A stretch of DNA of 53,104 nucleotides from an uncultured bacterium. GTDB taxonomy: Bacteria; Bacillota_I; Bacilli_A; Erysipelotrichales; Erysipelotrichaceae. Shown in pieces: positions 8,813 through 16,628 of the stretch (its first letter is position 1; every line of letters begins with the position of its first letter). Location: contig CAIXIN010000056.1 of the NCBI GenBank assembly GCA_903919545.1, positions 1 through 53,104 of the forward strand, given 5' to 3'. The position numbers were made by a program, and so were the translations under genes. The notes beneath the pieces were generated by a model. That model did no database searches. It had not been told where the DNA came from and saw nothing but the letters and a program-made list of their open reading frames with translations.

Positions 8813-9623
8813 TCTTAAGCGATTCGATGTGCCAAAGATATTTGGTGGTCTTAGTTTTACTGATGATGTAAGACATTATGGGGAATTGATCATCCAACCA
8901 TTGGATAAAATTCAACATAATCTACTTGAGAGTATTACTGTTTTTCTCCCAGAAGCCCATTTAATAACTGCTCTAAATACAAAAAAAGAAGACAGCATAA
9001 TTAATATCGGTTGCCAGGGTGTTTTCACTGATGATGTATGCCCTCAAGGAAATTTCGGCGCTTATACAACTCAACGAACTGCTAAAAGCATGAGTGCTTT
9101 AGGTTGTTCATACGTTCTGATTGGGCACTACGAAGAACGGAGGTACTTAACCGAATTAATGCAACAAGTAGGGAAAGTTGAAAAAAGTGTTATATCAGCT
9201 GTTTTGAATCGAGAAGTAAGATTCGCTATTCAAGGTGGGTTAAAAGTATTGTTTTGCATTGGTGAAAGGCTTGAAGAGCAAGAAAACAGAAACCAAGTGC
9301 TACTTAATCAACTCCTTCAAGGACTTCAATACACTGACTTATCGAATGTAACGATTGCATATGAACCGATTTGGGCTATAGGACCTAGGGCAAATCCTCC
9401 AACAAAAGAGATAATCGAAGAGACAGTAAGATTCATAAAGAGTGTGGTAAATTGCCCTGTTGTTTACGGTGGCGGTCTAAAATCGGAAAATGCTGAGATG
9501 TTAAGATCAATAGATATTCTTGATGGTGGTTTAATTGGACTAACACGTTTTGAAGGTAAAATAGGTTACTATCCAGATGAGGCTAATACTATCATTTTGA
9601 AATATCTTGGAGAGGTAAAATAG
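8793..9623 (+). CDS. Triose-phosphate isomerase family protein, probably a tetrulose-type paralogue
   Basis: A 276-residue TIM-family isomerase. The catalytic loop IGHYEERR carries the electrophilic His, and AYEPIWAIG the catalytic Glu. The N-terminal Lys sits in INLKRFDVPK rather than the NWKMN of glycolytic TIM. The phosphate end reads VVYGGGLKSEN and GGLIGLTRF instead of the usual YGGSV and GGASL, so this is a divergent paralogue rather than the housekeeping enzyme. Comparable TIM paralogues (EryH, LerI) isomerise tetrulose phosphates in erythritol and threitol breakdown, and they occur beside RpiB-type isomerases as here. The gene overlaps the epimerase by 20 bases. Confidence 0.82.
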   Translation: MKKIFINLKRFDVPKIFGGLSFTDDVRHYGELIIQPLDKIQHNLLESITVFLPEAHLITALNTKKEDSIINIGCQGVFTDDVCPQGNFGAYTTQRTAKSMSALGCSYVLIGHYEERRYLTELMQQVGKVEKSVISAVLNREVRFAIQGGLKVLFCIGERLEEQENRNQVLLNQLLQGLQYTDLSNVTIAYEPIWAIGPRANPPTKEIIEETVRFIKSVVNCPVVYGGGLKSENAEMLRSIDILDGGLIGLTRFEGKIGYYPDEANTIILKYLGEVK

Positions 9624-9624
9624 T

Positions 9625-11100
9625 ATGAAAATAGAGTTTGAATATGGTCAGGGTTTAATGGCTGCTCAGCTTCCAGAATCAACAGATGTTTTTATTCCTG
9701 GTCAAACTGTTCTAGACCCCCCATTTTTAGTCGATGTTTATGAGGCTACTAGGATTTCACTTAAGAATCCCATTGGGATGCAACCTCTATCGGAAATCGC
9801 ATCTAAAGATTCAAAAATAACGATTGTATTTCCGGATCGAGTAAAGGGTGGAGAACAAGATACTTCTCATCGAAAAGTAGCAATTAAACTGGTTCTTGAA
9901 GAACTTTATGAATGCGGTGTCATGAAAAAGAACATACTATTGATTTGTTCTAATGGTTTGCACCGAAGAAGTCCAAAAGAAGATTTATTAGCTATTTTAG
10001 GAAATGATCTTTTTTATGAATTTTATCCAAGTGGTCAAATTATTAATCATGATAGTGAGGACTATGATCATCTTATTGATCTTGGGAAAACCGAAAATGG
10101 GGATCCAGTTATCATGAATAAATATGTTTATGATTCGGATATTGCAATTATGATTGGTCATACTATGGGCAATCCATATGGCGGATATTCAGGTGGGTAT
10201 AAGCATTGTGCTACTGGGATAACCCATTGGAGAAGTATTGCGTCTCATCATGTGCCGGATATAATGCATAGAAGTGATTTCACGCCAGTTAGTAGTAATA
10301 GTACGATGAGAAAAAAGTTTGATGAGATTTCAATGCACATGGAGAATTGTATGGGGAAAAAATTCTTCTGTTGTGATGCTGTTTTAGATACAAAATCTAG
10401 ACAGATTGAAGTATTTAGTGGCTATGCTAAAGAAATGCAACCATTGGCATGGAAAGTTGCTGATCGTAGAACTTATGTTCATTGGGCAACTAAAAAATAT
10501 GATGTAATGATTTTTGGAGCACCTCAAGCCTTTCATTATGGTAATGGGATGGGAACTAATCCTATTATGCTTATGCAAGCTATATCTGCTCAAGTTGTTC
10601 GTCACAAGCGTGTTTTGAGCGATAAGTGTGTCATAATCTGTCCTTCGATTTGTAATGGTTATTTTCACGATGAACTGTGGCCATACACCAGAGATATGTT
10701 TGATAAATTCATGAAAGATTATATGAATACTTTGCCAGATATGAACAGATATGGAGAGTATTTTGCAACCAACGAAGCGTATATTCGTAGTTATCGTTTT
10801 TCTAATGCATTTCATCCGTTTCATGGATTTTCAATGATTAGCAGTGCCCATATAGCTGAAATGAACACATCTGCAATCTACATTGTAGGTGCTCAAGAAC
10901 CGGGCATAGCTAGAGCCATGGGAATGAAGACAAGAGCTACTATAGAAGAAGCTCTTGAAGACGCGATAAAAAAATATGTGGGAAAAGATCCCAATATACT
11001 TGCTTTACCTTTGGCTTTCAAAACTTCTTCAGTTCACTTGTGCATGACGCATCAGATAAATGATGAGAAAACTGAAGATACGCAATATGGGTGTGGTTAA
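9625..11100 (+). CDS. LarA/DUF2088 family protein (nickel-pincer hydroxyacid racemase/epimerase-like)
   Basis: A 491-residue member of the lactate-racemase LarA (DUF2088) superfamily, whose studied members racemise or epimerise 2-hydroxy acids using a nickel-pincer nucleotide bound to a Lys. The NGLHRR stretch (His113), the IGH at 178-179 and the GGYSGGYKH stretch (Lys193) match the LarA core. The spacing and surroundings differ: the residue ten before Lys193 is Asn183, where LarA has its second catalytic His. The protein is also longer than LarA (about 425 residues), with an extended C-terminal half rich in conserved-looking patches such as PFHGFSMISSAHIAEMN. No larB, larC or larE cofactor gene is in the window. 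Two bases separate it from the TIM gene. Confidence 0.78.
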   Translation: MKIEFEYGQGLMAAQLPESTDVFIPGQTVLDPPFLVDVYEATRISLKNPIGMQPLSEIASKDSKITIVFPDRVKGGEQDTSHRKVAIKLVLEELYECGVMKKNILLICSNGLHRRSPKEDLLAILGNDLFYEFYPSGQIINHDSEDYDHLIDLGKTENGDPVIMNKYVYDSDIAIMIGHTMGNPYGGYSGGYKHCATGITHWRSIASHHVPDIMHRSDFTPVSSNSTMRKKFDEISMHMENCMGKKFFCCDAVLDTKSRQIEVFSGYAKEMQPLAWKVADRRTYVHWATKKYDVMIFGAPQAFHYGNGMGTNPIMLMQAISAQVVRHKRVLSDKCVIICPSICNGYFHDELWPYTRDMFDKFMKDYMNTLPDMNRYGEYFATNEAYIRSYRFSNAFHPFHGFSMISSAHIAEMNTSAIYIVGAQEPGIARAMGMKTRATIEEALEDAIKKYVGKDPNILALPLAFKTSSVHLCMTHQINDEKTEDTQYGCG

Positions 11101-11142
11101 AAAATGGTGATATATTCGTTATTCAATTGAATTATCAAGGAA

Positions 11143-11994
11143 ATGGTAAATTTAAAAATGAGAGATTTAACAGTATTTGCTGCGGATATTCGAAAGCAAC
11201 TTCTTATTGAATTAAGAAACTTTGGGTTTGGGCATTTAGGTGGATCGATGTCTATTGTAGAATTATTGGCAGTTTTGTATGGAAGTGAACTTAAACACAA
11301 TCCTAAAGAACCAAATTGGTCAGAACGTGATTTTCTAATTCTCTCAAAAGGTCACGCTGGACCTGCTTGGTATGCTGCACTAGCTCTAGAAGGCTATTTT
11401 CCTATTGAAGAGTTATTGACATTAAATAAACCATATACAAATCTTCCTTCCCATCCTGATCGACTTAAAACAATAGGCGTGGATATGACTAGTGGTTCAT
11501 TGGGCCAAGGTCCGAGTGTCGCAGCAGGTTTATGTGAAGGATTCAAACTTCAAAATAAAGATAATTATGTGTATGTTGTCGTGGGTGATGGAGAACTTAA
11601 TGAAGGTCAACCATGGGAAGCGTTTCAATATATTGCGTCGAGAAACTTGAATCATTGCATTGTTTTTATTGATGAGAATAAGAAACAACTTGATGGTACA
11701 ACTGATGAAATCGTAAAATCATTTGATTTTGTTAATAAAATGAGAGCATTTGGGTTCAATTCGTTTCGAGTTGATGGGAAACATACTCAAACAATTCTAG
11801 AAGGTATTCGAAAGGCTAAAGGATTTAGCCAAAAACCTACTTGTATTGTGTTAGAGACAATAAAGGGACAGGGTGTAAAACACTTTGAAGATATTGTCTT
11901 AAATCATGTTGTAAGATTCAATAATGATGATGTTAAAGCAACCGATGAGGCGTTAGTTGAATTGGATAGCATAATTTATGGAGGTAAAGAATGA
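11143..11994 (+). CDS. Transketolase, N-terminal (thiamine-diphosphate-binding) subunit
   Basis: A 283-residue protein matching the first third of transketolase. Visible motifs are FGHLGGSMSIVE, SLGQGPSVAAG, the thiamine-diphosphate/metal motif GDGELNEGQ with a downstream Asp-Glu-Asn stretch, and a final TIKGQGVKHFE. Transketolase moves two-carbon ketol units between sugar phosphates. The split N/C layout is common in Bacillota and archaea, and the C-terminal gene overlaps by 4 bases. The ATG at 11143 is close to AAGG; an in-frame ATG at 11158 is an alternative. Its position in a sugar-specific operon suggests a dedicated rather than housekeeping enzyme. Confidence 0.92.
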   Translation: MVNLKMRDLTVFAADIRKQLLIELRNFGFGHLGGSMSIVELLAVLYGSELKHNPKEPNWSERDFLILSKGHAGPAWYAALALEGYFPIEELLTLNKPYTNLPSHPDRLKTIGVDMTSGSLGQGPSVAAGLCEGFKLQNKDNYVYVVVGDGELNEGQPWEAFQYIASRNLNHCIVFIDENKKQLDGTTDEIVKSFDFVNKMRAFGFNSFRVDGKHTQTILEGIRKAKGFSQKPTCIVLETIKGQGVKHFEDIVLNHVVRFNNDDVKATDEALVELDSIIYGGKE

Positions 11995-12950
11995 TGTTCA
12001 TAAGACACGATACGTCAATGTGCGTAATGGGATCTGAAAACTACGGTGATCTACTTCTGGAAATAATGGGGAAATACACAAACATAGTGGCATTGGATGC
12101 AGATCTTGTGAGCGCTGCTGGTGCTAGGAAAGCATGGAAAACTTTTCCTAAAAGATTTTTTAATGTTGGAATTGCAGAGTCGAATATGATGGGGGTTGCT
12201 GCTGGGTTATCAATGACAGGTTACATTCCATATGTACACTCATTCGCTGCCTTTGCTACCAGAAGGGCCTATGATCAAATATATTTGTCCTGCGCCTATG
12301 CAAAAAACAATGTAAAGATCTTTGCATCAGATGGTGGTTTCAATATTGGTATAAACGGAGGAACTCACACAAGTTATGAGGATATGGGAATGATGCGTTT
12401 ATTGCCAGATCTCATTGTTTCAGAACCATGTGATACTACTCAAATGAGATGGGCGATGAATGAAATATACAGTCAATATGGAGTTCATTATACTCGAGTA
12501 TTCCGAAGACCGGTTAGAGATATTTATAAATCTGGTTCAAATTTTATGTTCGGAAAAGGTAATGTTATTAAAAATGGGAATGATGCTACAATCATCGCTT
12601 GTGGATCGATGGTGTATGAAGCAATCTTAGCATCTGATTATCTAGCTGAAAAGGGTATACAAGTGTGTGTTATTGATATGTTTACCTTAAAACCTATTGA
12701 TTCAGAGTTGATCAATGAAATTGCATCACGATGCAAAATAATCATTACAGCAGAAAACCATAATGTTATTGGAGGTTTAGGTAGTGCAGTTGCTGAGGTT
12801 CTTGCTGAAAGTGGATTTGGGACGATATTAAGAAGAGTCGGTAATAAAGATCGCTTTGGGCAAGTCGGTTCAGTTGAATTTTTACAGAAAGAATATGCGA
12901 TGATGTCAGAAGATATAGTCAAGCTTATTCAATCTTTGATAAACAAATAG
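11991..12950 (+). CDS. Transketolase, C-terminal subunit
   Basis: A 319-residue protein covering the pyrimidine-binding and C-terminal domains of transketolase. The stretch FFNVGIAESNMMGVAAGLS holds the catalytic Glu that activates thiamine; SFAAFATRRAYDQI and the last-domain stretch IITAENHNVIGGLGSAVAEVL are family hallmarks. It starts inside the stop of the N-terminal subunit with GGAGG upstream, so the two chains are made together. It is the last gene of the tightly packed part of the operon; 138 AT-rich bases without a clear hairpin separate it from the TauE-like gene. Confidence 0.92.
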   Translation: MMFIRHDTSMCVMGSENYGDLLLEIMGKYTNIVALDADLVSAAGARKAWKTFPKRFFNVGIAESNMMGVAAGLSMTGYIPYVHSFAAFATRRAYDQIYLSCAYAKNNVKIFASDGGFNIGINGGTHTSYEDMGMMRLLPDLIVSEPCDTTQMRWAMNEIYSQYGVHYTRVFRRPVRDIYKSGSNFMFGKGNVIKNGNDATIIACGSMVYEAILASDYLAEKGIQVCVIDMFTLKPIDSELINEIASRCKIIITAENHNVIGGLGSAVAEVLAESGFGTILRRVGNKDRFGQVGSVEFLQKEYAMMSEDIVKLIQSLINK

Positions 12951-13088
12951 ATCAATTAACAAAGAGTCCTCGTCATACGTGATAGTTATCATTAAAGACT
13001 ATTTAGTTTTGTATTTCAAATTTGTAATTTTAGTGATATACCATCGACTAGATTCAAAAAAATAAACGATAATGATGAAGGAGAATAT

Positions 13089-13883
13089 ATGTACATAATG
13101 TATGCCTTGATTATATTGATTGCAACAACGATTGGGGCAATTGCTGGATTAGGTGGTGGAGTCATTATAAAACCATTATTTGATTTTTTAGGATATCATG
13201 ATTCGCAAACCATTGGGGTCTTAGCTTCATTTGCTGTTTTCACAATGTCCATTATTGCACTATACAAACACAAATATAGACTTATTAAGTTGAAATTGAA
13301 CGTTATACTTATTATCTCTATGGGGTCTTTTTGTGGAGGGATTCTTGGTGAAATAGTCTTTAATGGGATTAAAAATCAAATGCAAAATGAATTGTTACTA
13401 AAGCTGATTCAATCGATATCCTTAATGATTGTATTGATTGTCATTATTATCTATAGCTTATTTAGAAAGCATGTAAAAACTTATAAAATTTCAAGTAAGG
13501 TTATAATTTTTATTACTGGATTATTTTTAGGTTCAATATCCGTTTTCTTAGGAATTGGTGGAGGTCCGCTAAATATAATTATGCTAAGTATTTTGTTCTC
13601 TTATGAAATGAAAGAATCAGTAATTTACTCAATCACAACTGTCTTCTTTGCTCAACTTTCTAAATTATCTCAAGTTTACATTCAGAATCAGTTTAGAGTC
13701 TATGATGCACGTTTGGTGTTATGTATTTGTTTCTTTGCCTTATTAGGTGGTTATATTGGTACTAGAATTAATCAAAGGATTAATGTTTCTAGTATTGAAA
13801 GAGTATATCTCTTTACAATTTTTTTCTTAGTATTTATTACTGTTTATAACATAATTTATGGAATTTCAAAATTAATTCTTTAA
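13089..13883 (+). CDS. TauE/SafE family membrane permease
   Basis: A 264-residue membrane protein with about eight hydrophobic helices and the duplicated glycine-rich motif of the TauE/SafE family: AGLGGGVIIKPLFDFLG at the start and FLGIGGGPLNIIMLS in the middle. Members export sulfite, sulfoacetate or related organic anions. GAAGGAG precedes the ATG. The gene follows a dedicated transketolase and an RpiB-type isomerase, which is the kind of company kept by exporters in sulfo-sugar pathways, but the family is broad and the cargo cannot be read from sequence. Confidence 0.86.
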   Translation: MYIMYALIILIATTIGAIAGLGGGVIIKPLFDFLGYHDSQTIGVLASFAVFTMSIIALYKHKYRLIKLKLNVILIISMGSFCGGILGEIVFNGIKNQMQNELLLKLIQSISLMIVLIVIIIYSLFRKHVKTYKISSKVIIFITGLFLGSISVFLGIGGGPLNIIMLSILFSYEMKESVIYSITTVFFAQLSKLSQVYIQNQFRVYDARLVLCICFFALLGGYIGTRINQRINVSSIERVYLFTIFFLVFITVYNIIYGISKLIL

Positions 13884-13914
13884 CTAAAATGATTCTTGTA
13901 AAGAATTCTAGTTA
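13881..13914 (+). terminator. Weak hairpin overlapping the stop of the TauE-like gene
   Basis: TAACTA at 13881-13886 pairs with TAGTTA at 13909-13914, and an inner ATTCTT/AAGAAT stem closes a 3-base loop. No T-run follows, so at most it is a weak or partial terminator. Confidence 0.35.
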
Positions 13915-13936
13915 TTAGTATCAAAGGCTTTATTTC

Positions 13937-14041
13937 ATGACTAGAGTACTCAAAAATACAGAGATAAATGATTATTTAATACATAAGATAAACAACCATA
14001 AAAAGATTGAAGAGATTTCAATCAGAAAAGAGAAATTATGA
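13937..14041 (+). CDS. Small hypothetical gene (34 codons) coupled to the oxidoreductase
   Basis: ATG at 13937 opens a 34-codon frame starting MTRVLKNTEINDYLIHKI and ending IRKEKL; its TGA at 14039 overlaps the ATG of the Gfo/Idh/MocA gene by 4 bases, the spacing used between genuine genes of this operon. AAAGG lies about nine bases upstream. The product would be charged and helical with no membrane segment. It could be a real small protein, a translational-coupling leader, or the tail of a decayed gene. The family is not recognised. Confidence 0.4.
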   Translation: MTRVLKNTEINDYLIHKINNHKKIEEISIRKEKL

Positions 14042-15150
14042 CACTAACTTTTGGATTAGTTGGGGGAGGAATGATATCCCATACTCATATAGCGGGAGCA
14101 ACATACAGCGGTAAAGCCGTTTTAAAGGCTGGATGTTTCTCAAGAGATCACCAAAAGAATATCGAATATGGTTTATCATATTCTATTGATATTAATCGGG
14201 TTTATACAGATTATATGTCTATGGCTGAAAATGAGTCTATAAGAGAGGATCGATTAGATTTTGTAATTGTAGCTACACCAAATGTTAGTCATTTTGAAAT
14301 TTCTCTAGCATTTATGAAGCATGGGTTTAATGTTGTCTGCGATAAACCTCTAACGGTAACAGGATATCAAGCAAATATACTAAAAGAACTTGCTGAGAAA
14401 AATGGTTTGATCTGTGCAACTAGCTATACTTTTGGAGGATTTCCTTTCCTTCACCTAACCAAGGATTTATTACAATCAGGAGAAATTGGAAAACCATATT
14501 ATATATCTCTCAAGTATTATCGAGGTTCACGACTTGCTGAAATATATGAGAATAAGATAAAAACATGGCGATTTACGAAAGCTATTAGTGGGCAAGGTGG
14601 AACTATCGCAGATTTAGGTACACACGTTGAATACTTAGCAAGATTTATTGTAGGAGATGATTTCGACAAAGTTCTCGCAAGACTTATAAATAAACCTGGA
14701 AAAGTTGAATTAGATACGACAGGAACAGTTATTTTGAAATATAAAAATGGTTTAGATGGGGCTATTTACCTTGCTCAAGCTGCATGTGGTCACGACAATG
14801 ATATTGAGATTGAGATACTTGGGGAAAGAGGATCAATCAATTGGAACTTTAGTCATTATGGTGAGGTAAAAGTGGATTACTTGGATGGTAGATCTATTAT
14901 TCATCGCGAACCGGGTGTTGAGTATGAATCAATTCGTCAATTTGATTCTGATAAGCCTTCTTTAATGAACGCCCCAGTAATCGGGTTTATTAATATTTAC
15001 TCTGGGTATATTAATACTTTGATATCGAAAAAGAATAGTGAAAATAAAAGTTTCTATTATCCAACATTTTCCGATGGAATAAAAGGAGTATTGTTTATAG
15101 AAGCTTGTTTAAAGAGTCAAGAATCCGATAACACATGGGTGTGTCTTTAA
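14038..15150 (+). CDS. Gfo/Idh/MocA family NAD(P)-dependent oxidoreductase
   Basis: A 370-residue Rossmann oxidoreductase. The N-terminus FGLVGGGMISHTHI is the dinucleotide motif, FVIVATPNVSHFE follows, and VVCDKPLTVT contains the family Lys-Pro. The C-terminal domain holds GQGGTIADLGTHVEYLARF, with the Asp and His normally at the active site. Family members oxidise or reduce sugars and cyclitols, or act as NAD-dependent glycosidases (for example GH109 and GH188), so both a dehydrogenase and a glycoside-cleaving role are open. It is the last gene of the left run and is followed by a strong bidirectional terminator. Confidence 0.88.
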   Translation: MTLTFGLVGGGMISHTHIAGATYSGKAVLKAGCFSRDHQKNIEYGLSYSIDINRVYTDYMSMAENESIREDRLDFVIVATPNVSHFEISLAFMKHGFNVVCDKPLTVTGYQANILKELAEKNGLICATSYTFGGFPFLHLTKDLLQSGEIGKPYYISLKYYRGSRLAEIYENKIKTWRFTKAISGQGGTIADLGTHVEYLARFIVGDDFDKVLARLINKPGKVELDTTGTVILKYKNGLDGAIYLAQAACGHDNDIEIEILGERGSINWNFSHYGEVKVDYLDGRSIIHREPGVEYESIRQFDSDKPSLMNAPVIGFINIYSGYINTLISKKNSENKSFYYPTFSDGIKGVLFIEACLKSQESDNTWVCL

Positions 15151-15196
15151 TTAAACCAGATAATACTTTAAAGGGTATGTAGATATTGTTTTGAAC

Positions 15197-15244
15197 AAAA
15201 AAGTAGATAGTGTTCGAGTGTAAACTCGACCTATCTACTTTTTT
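15197..15244. terminator. Bidirectional terminator between convergent genes
   Basis: AAAAAAGTAGATAG at 15197-15210 pairs with CTATCTACTTTTTT at 15231-15244, and an inner TCGAG/CTCGA extends the stem. A-runs and T-runs on both sides let it serve the oxidoreductase on the plus strand and the nitroreductase on the minus strand. Confidence 0.92.
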
Positions 15245-15293
15245 ATGAAACGCTATATCAGTTTTGTAGAATTACCAATGATTTTATTTAAAG

Positions 15294-15887
15294 TTAGTTG
15301 ATGACTTTATAACGTGAATCGACAGGAACGAAATCCTTAGGAGAAGCTGCGCTTACTGGATTCCCAAAAGGCATCTGAGCGATAAGCCTCCAAGTCGCAG
15401 GTACATCGAATTCTTTCTTGACAGCTTCTTCGATGAGTTCATTGTAGTGCTGTAAGGAAGCGCCTAGTCCTGCTTCAGTCAATCCAAACCATACGTTCTG
15501 TTGAAGCATACCGTTGGATTGTGTAGCCCAGATTGGGAAGTTGGCCGCATATAATGCAAATTTATCTTGTAGACCTTTTACGATCGCATCTTCTTCGAAA
15601 TACAAGATGGTTCCGTAGGCTGCAGCGAAGCTATTGATCTTATCTTCTGTGCTCTTAAACGAAGCTGCAGGTACGATCAAACGTAGAGCTTCCATCGTCA
15701 TAGACCATAGTTTCTCATGACCTTTTCCCAACAATAAGACAGCTCTTTGTCCCTGTGAATTAAAGCCTGTAGGAGTATGTAGAAGTGCGTCTTCTAAGAT
15801 CTTAGTGATCTTAGTATCGCTCACTTTAACGTTCTTATCCAAACCATAGATCGATCTTCTTAGTCTTAGTACTTCATTGAATTCCAT
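15294..15887 (-). CDS. Nitroreductase family protein
   Basis: A 197-residue FMN-dependent nitroreductase-fold protein. The N-terminal RRSIYGLD matches the RRSxR flavin-phosphate region; HTPTGFNSQGQRAVLL and the later NGMLQQNVWFGLTEAGLGASLQHYN stretch are typical of the Frm2/Hbn1-like subgroup, which also ends with QMPFGNP. Likely role: NAD(P)H-dependent reduction of nitro, quinone or lipid-peroxide compounds in the cytoplasm. It stands alone behind a perfect palindrome at 15958-15979 in its upstream region, so it is probably under a dedicated repressor. Confidence 0.88.
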   Translation of the reverse strand: MEFNEVLRLRRSIYGLDKNVKVSDTKITKILEDALLHTPTGFNSQGQRAVLLLGKGHEKLWSMTMEALRLIVPAASFKSTEDKINSFAAAYGTILYFEEDAIVKGLQDKFALYAANFPIWATQSNGMLQQNVWFGLTEAGLGASLQHYNELIEEAVKKEFDVPATWRLIAQMPFGNPVSAASPKDFVPVDSRYKVIN

Positions 15888-15957
15888 TTCAAATATCTCT
15901 CTTTCTTTATGTTAAACAAGAGTGTTTCCTGTTTGTAAGTTTACTTTACCATATGAA

Positions 15958-15979
15958 CATATAGATAAATATCTATATG
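15958..15979. promoter_or_regulatory. Perfect palindrome upstream of the nitroreductase gene (candidate operator)
   Basis: CATATAGATA, two bases AA, then TATCTATATG form a perfect 10-bp inverted repeat about 70 bases upstream of the nitroreductase start (minus strand). The arms are too AT-rich and the spacer too short for a hairpin, so binding by a dimeric repressor (MarR/HxlR-type, often seen with nitroreductases) is the simplest reading. Confidence 0.6.
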
Positions 15980-16000
15980 ACCGAGAAATATTTTTTATGA

Positions 16001-16024
16001 TTAAAAAAATCCCCGAAGGGATTT
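16001..16024 (-). terminator. Rho-independent terminator of the SGNH hydrolase gene
   Basis: Read on the minus strand: AAATCCC, loop TTCG, GGGATTT and a T-run. The stem includes the stop codon of the hydrolase gene at 16023. Confidence 0.88.
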
Positions 16025-16625
16025 ATAGAAGTTTTTGTAGGACTTTAGTGACTTCGTTGGCGATAAGCTGATGACCTAGATCACTAGGATGAACTCCATC
16101 TGGTAAGAGCTCTTCTTTTGAATGAACTTTAGTGGCTTGATTCAAGATCTCTTGAAGAGGGATATAGGCATCTGCTTTCTCATGAGCGATACGTTTAACG
16201 ATCACTTTAAGTCGATCTAAGGGAGCGACCCAATCCGCTTTGACGACTCCTACTTCAAATAGGAAGGGCTGCATTATAACGATCTGTAATTTTGGATTGA
16301 TATGTTTCAGTTCATCTAAGATGAGTCTATAATCTTTCTCATATTGGGAATCAGAATATTCTTTCCCATAAGAGAGATAATGCCAAACCTCATTGACTCC
16401 GATCATGATGACCAAGACATCAGGATGAAGATCTAAAGCATCTTCTTTCCATCTTTCTTTTAAATCAATGACTCTATTTCCACTTATACCTCTATTGATG
16501 ATCTCAAGTTGAGGAAGTGCTTTAACTACTTTACTTACATAGCCATCTCCATATGGAGTAATACTAAATCGATTACAATCAGTAATACTGTCTCCTTGAA
16601 ATAAGACAATCGTTTTATTGGCCAT
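16023..16625 (-). CDS. SGNH/GDSL hydrolase family protein
   Basis: A 200-residue SGNH hydrolase with all four blocks: FQGDSITDCNR (nucleophile Ser), RGISGNRV (Gly), MIGVNEVWH (Asn) and DGVHPSDLG (Asp and His). There is no signal peptide, so it is cytoplasmic. Family members deacetylate or de-esterify carbohydrates and other small esters. The ATG lies three bases after the stop of the aldo/keto reductase, so the two are co-transcribed. Substrate unknown. Confidence 0.9.
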   Translation of the reverse strand: MANKTIVLFQGDSITDCNRFSITPYGDGYVSKVVKALPQLEIINRGISGNRVIDLKERWKEDALDLHPDVLVIMIGVNEVWHYLSYGKEYSDSQYEKDYRLILDELKHINPKLQIVIMQPFLFEVGVVKADWVAPLDRLKVIVKRIAHEKADAYIPLQEILNQATKVHSKEELLPDGVHPSDLGHQLIANEVTKVLQKLL

Positions 16626-16628
16626 AGT

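Noticed and set aside
12951-13088. Hidden gene or RNA in the 138-base gap before the TauE-like gene
   Set aside because: No open frame with RBS, no strong hairpin; only AT-rich leader sequence is visible.
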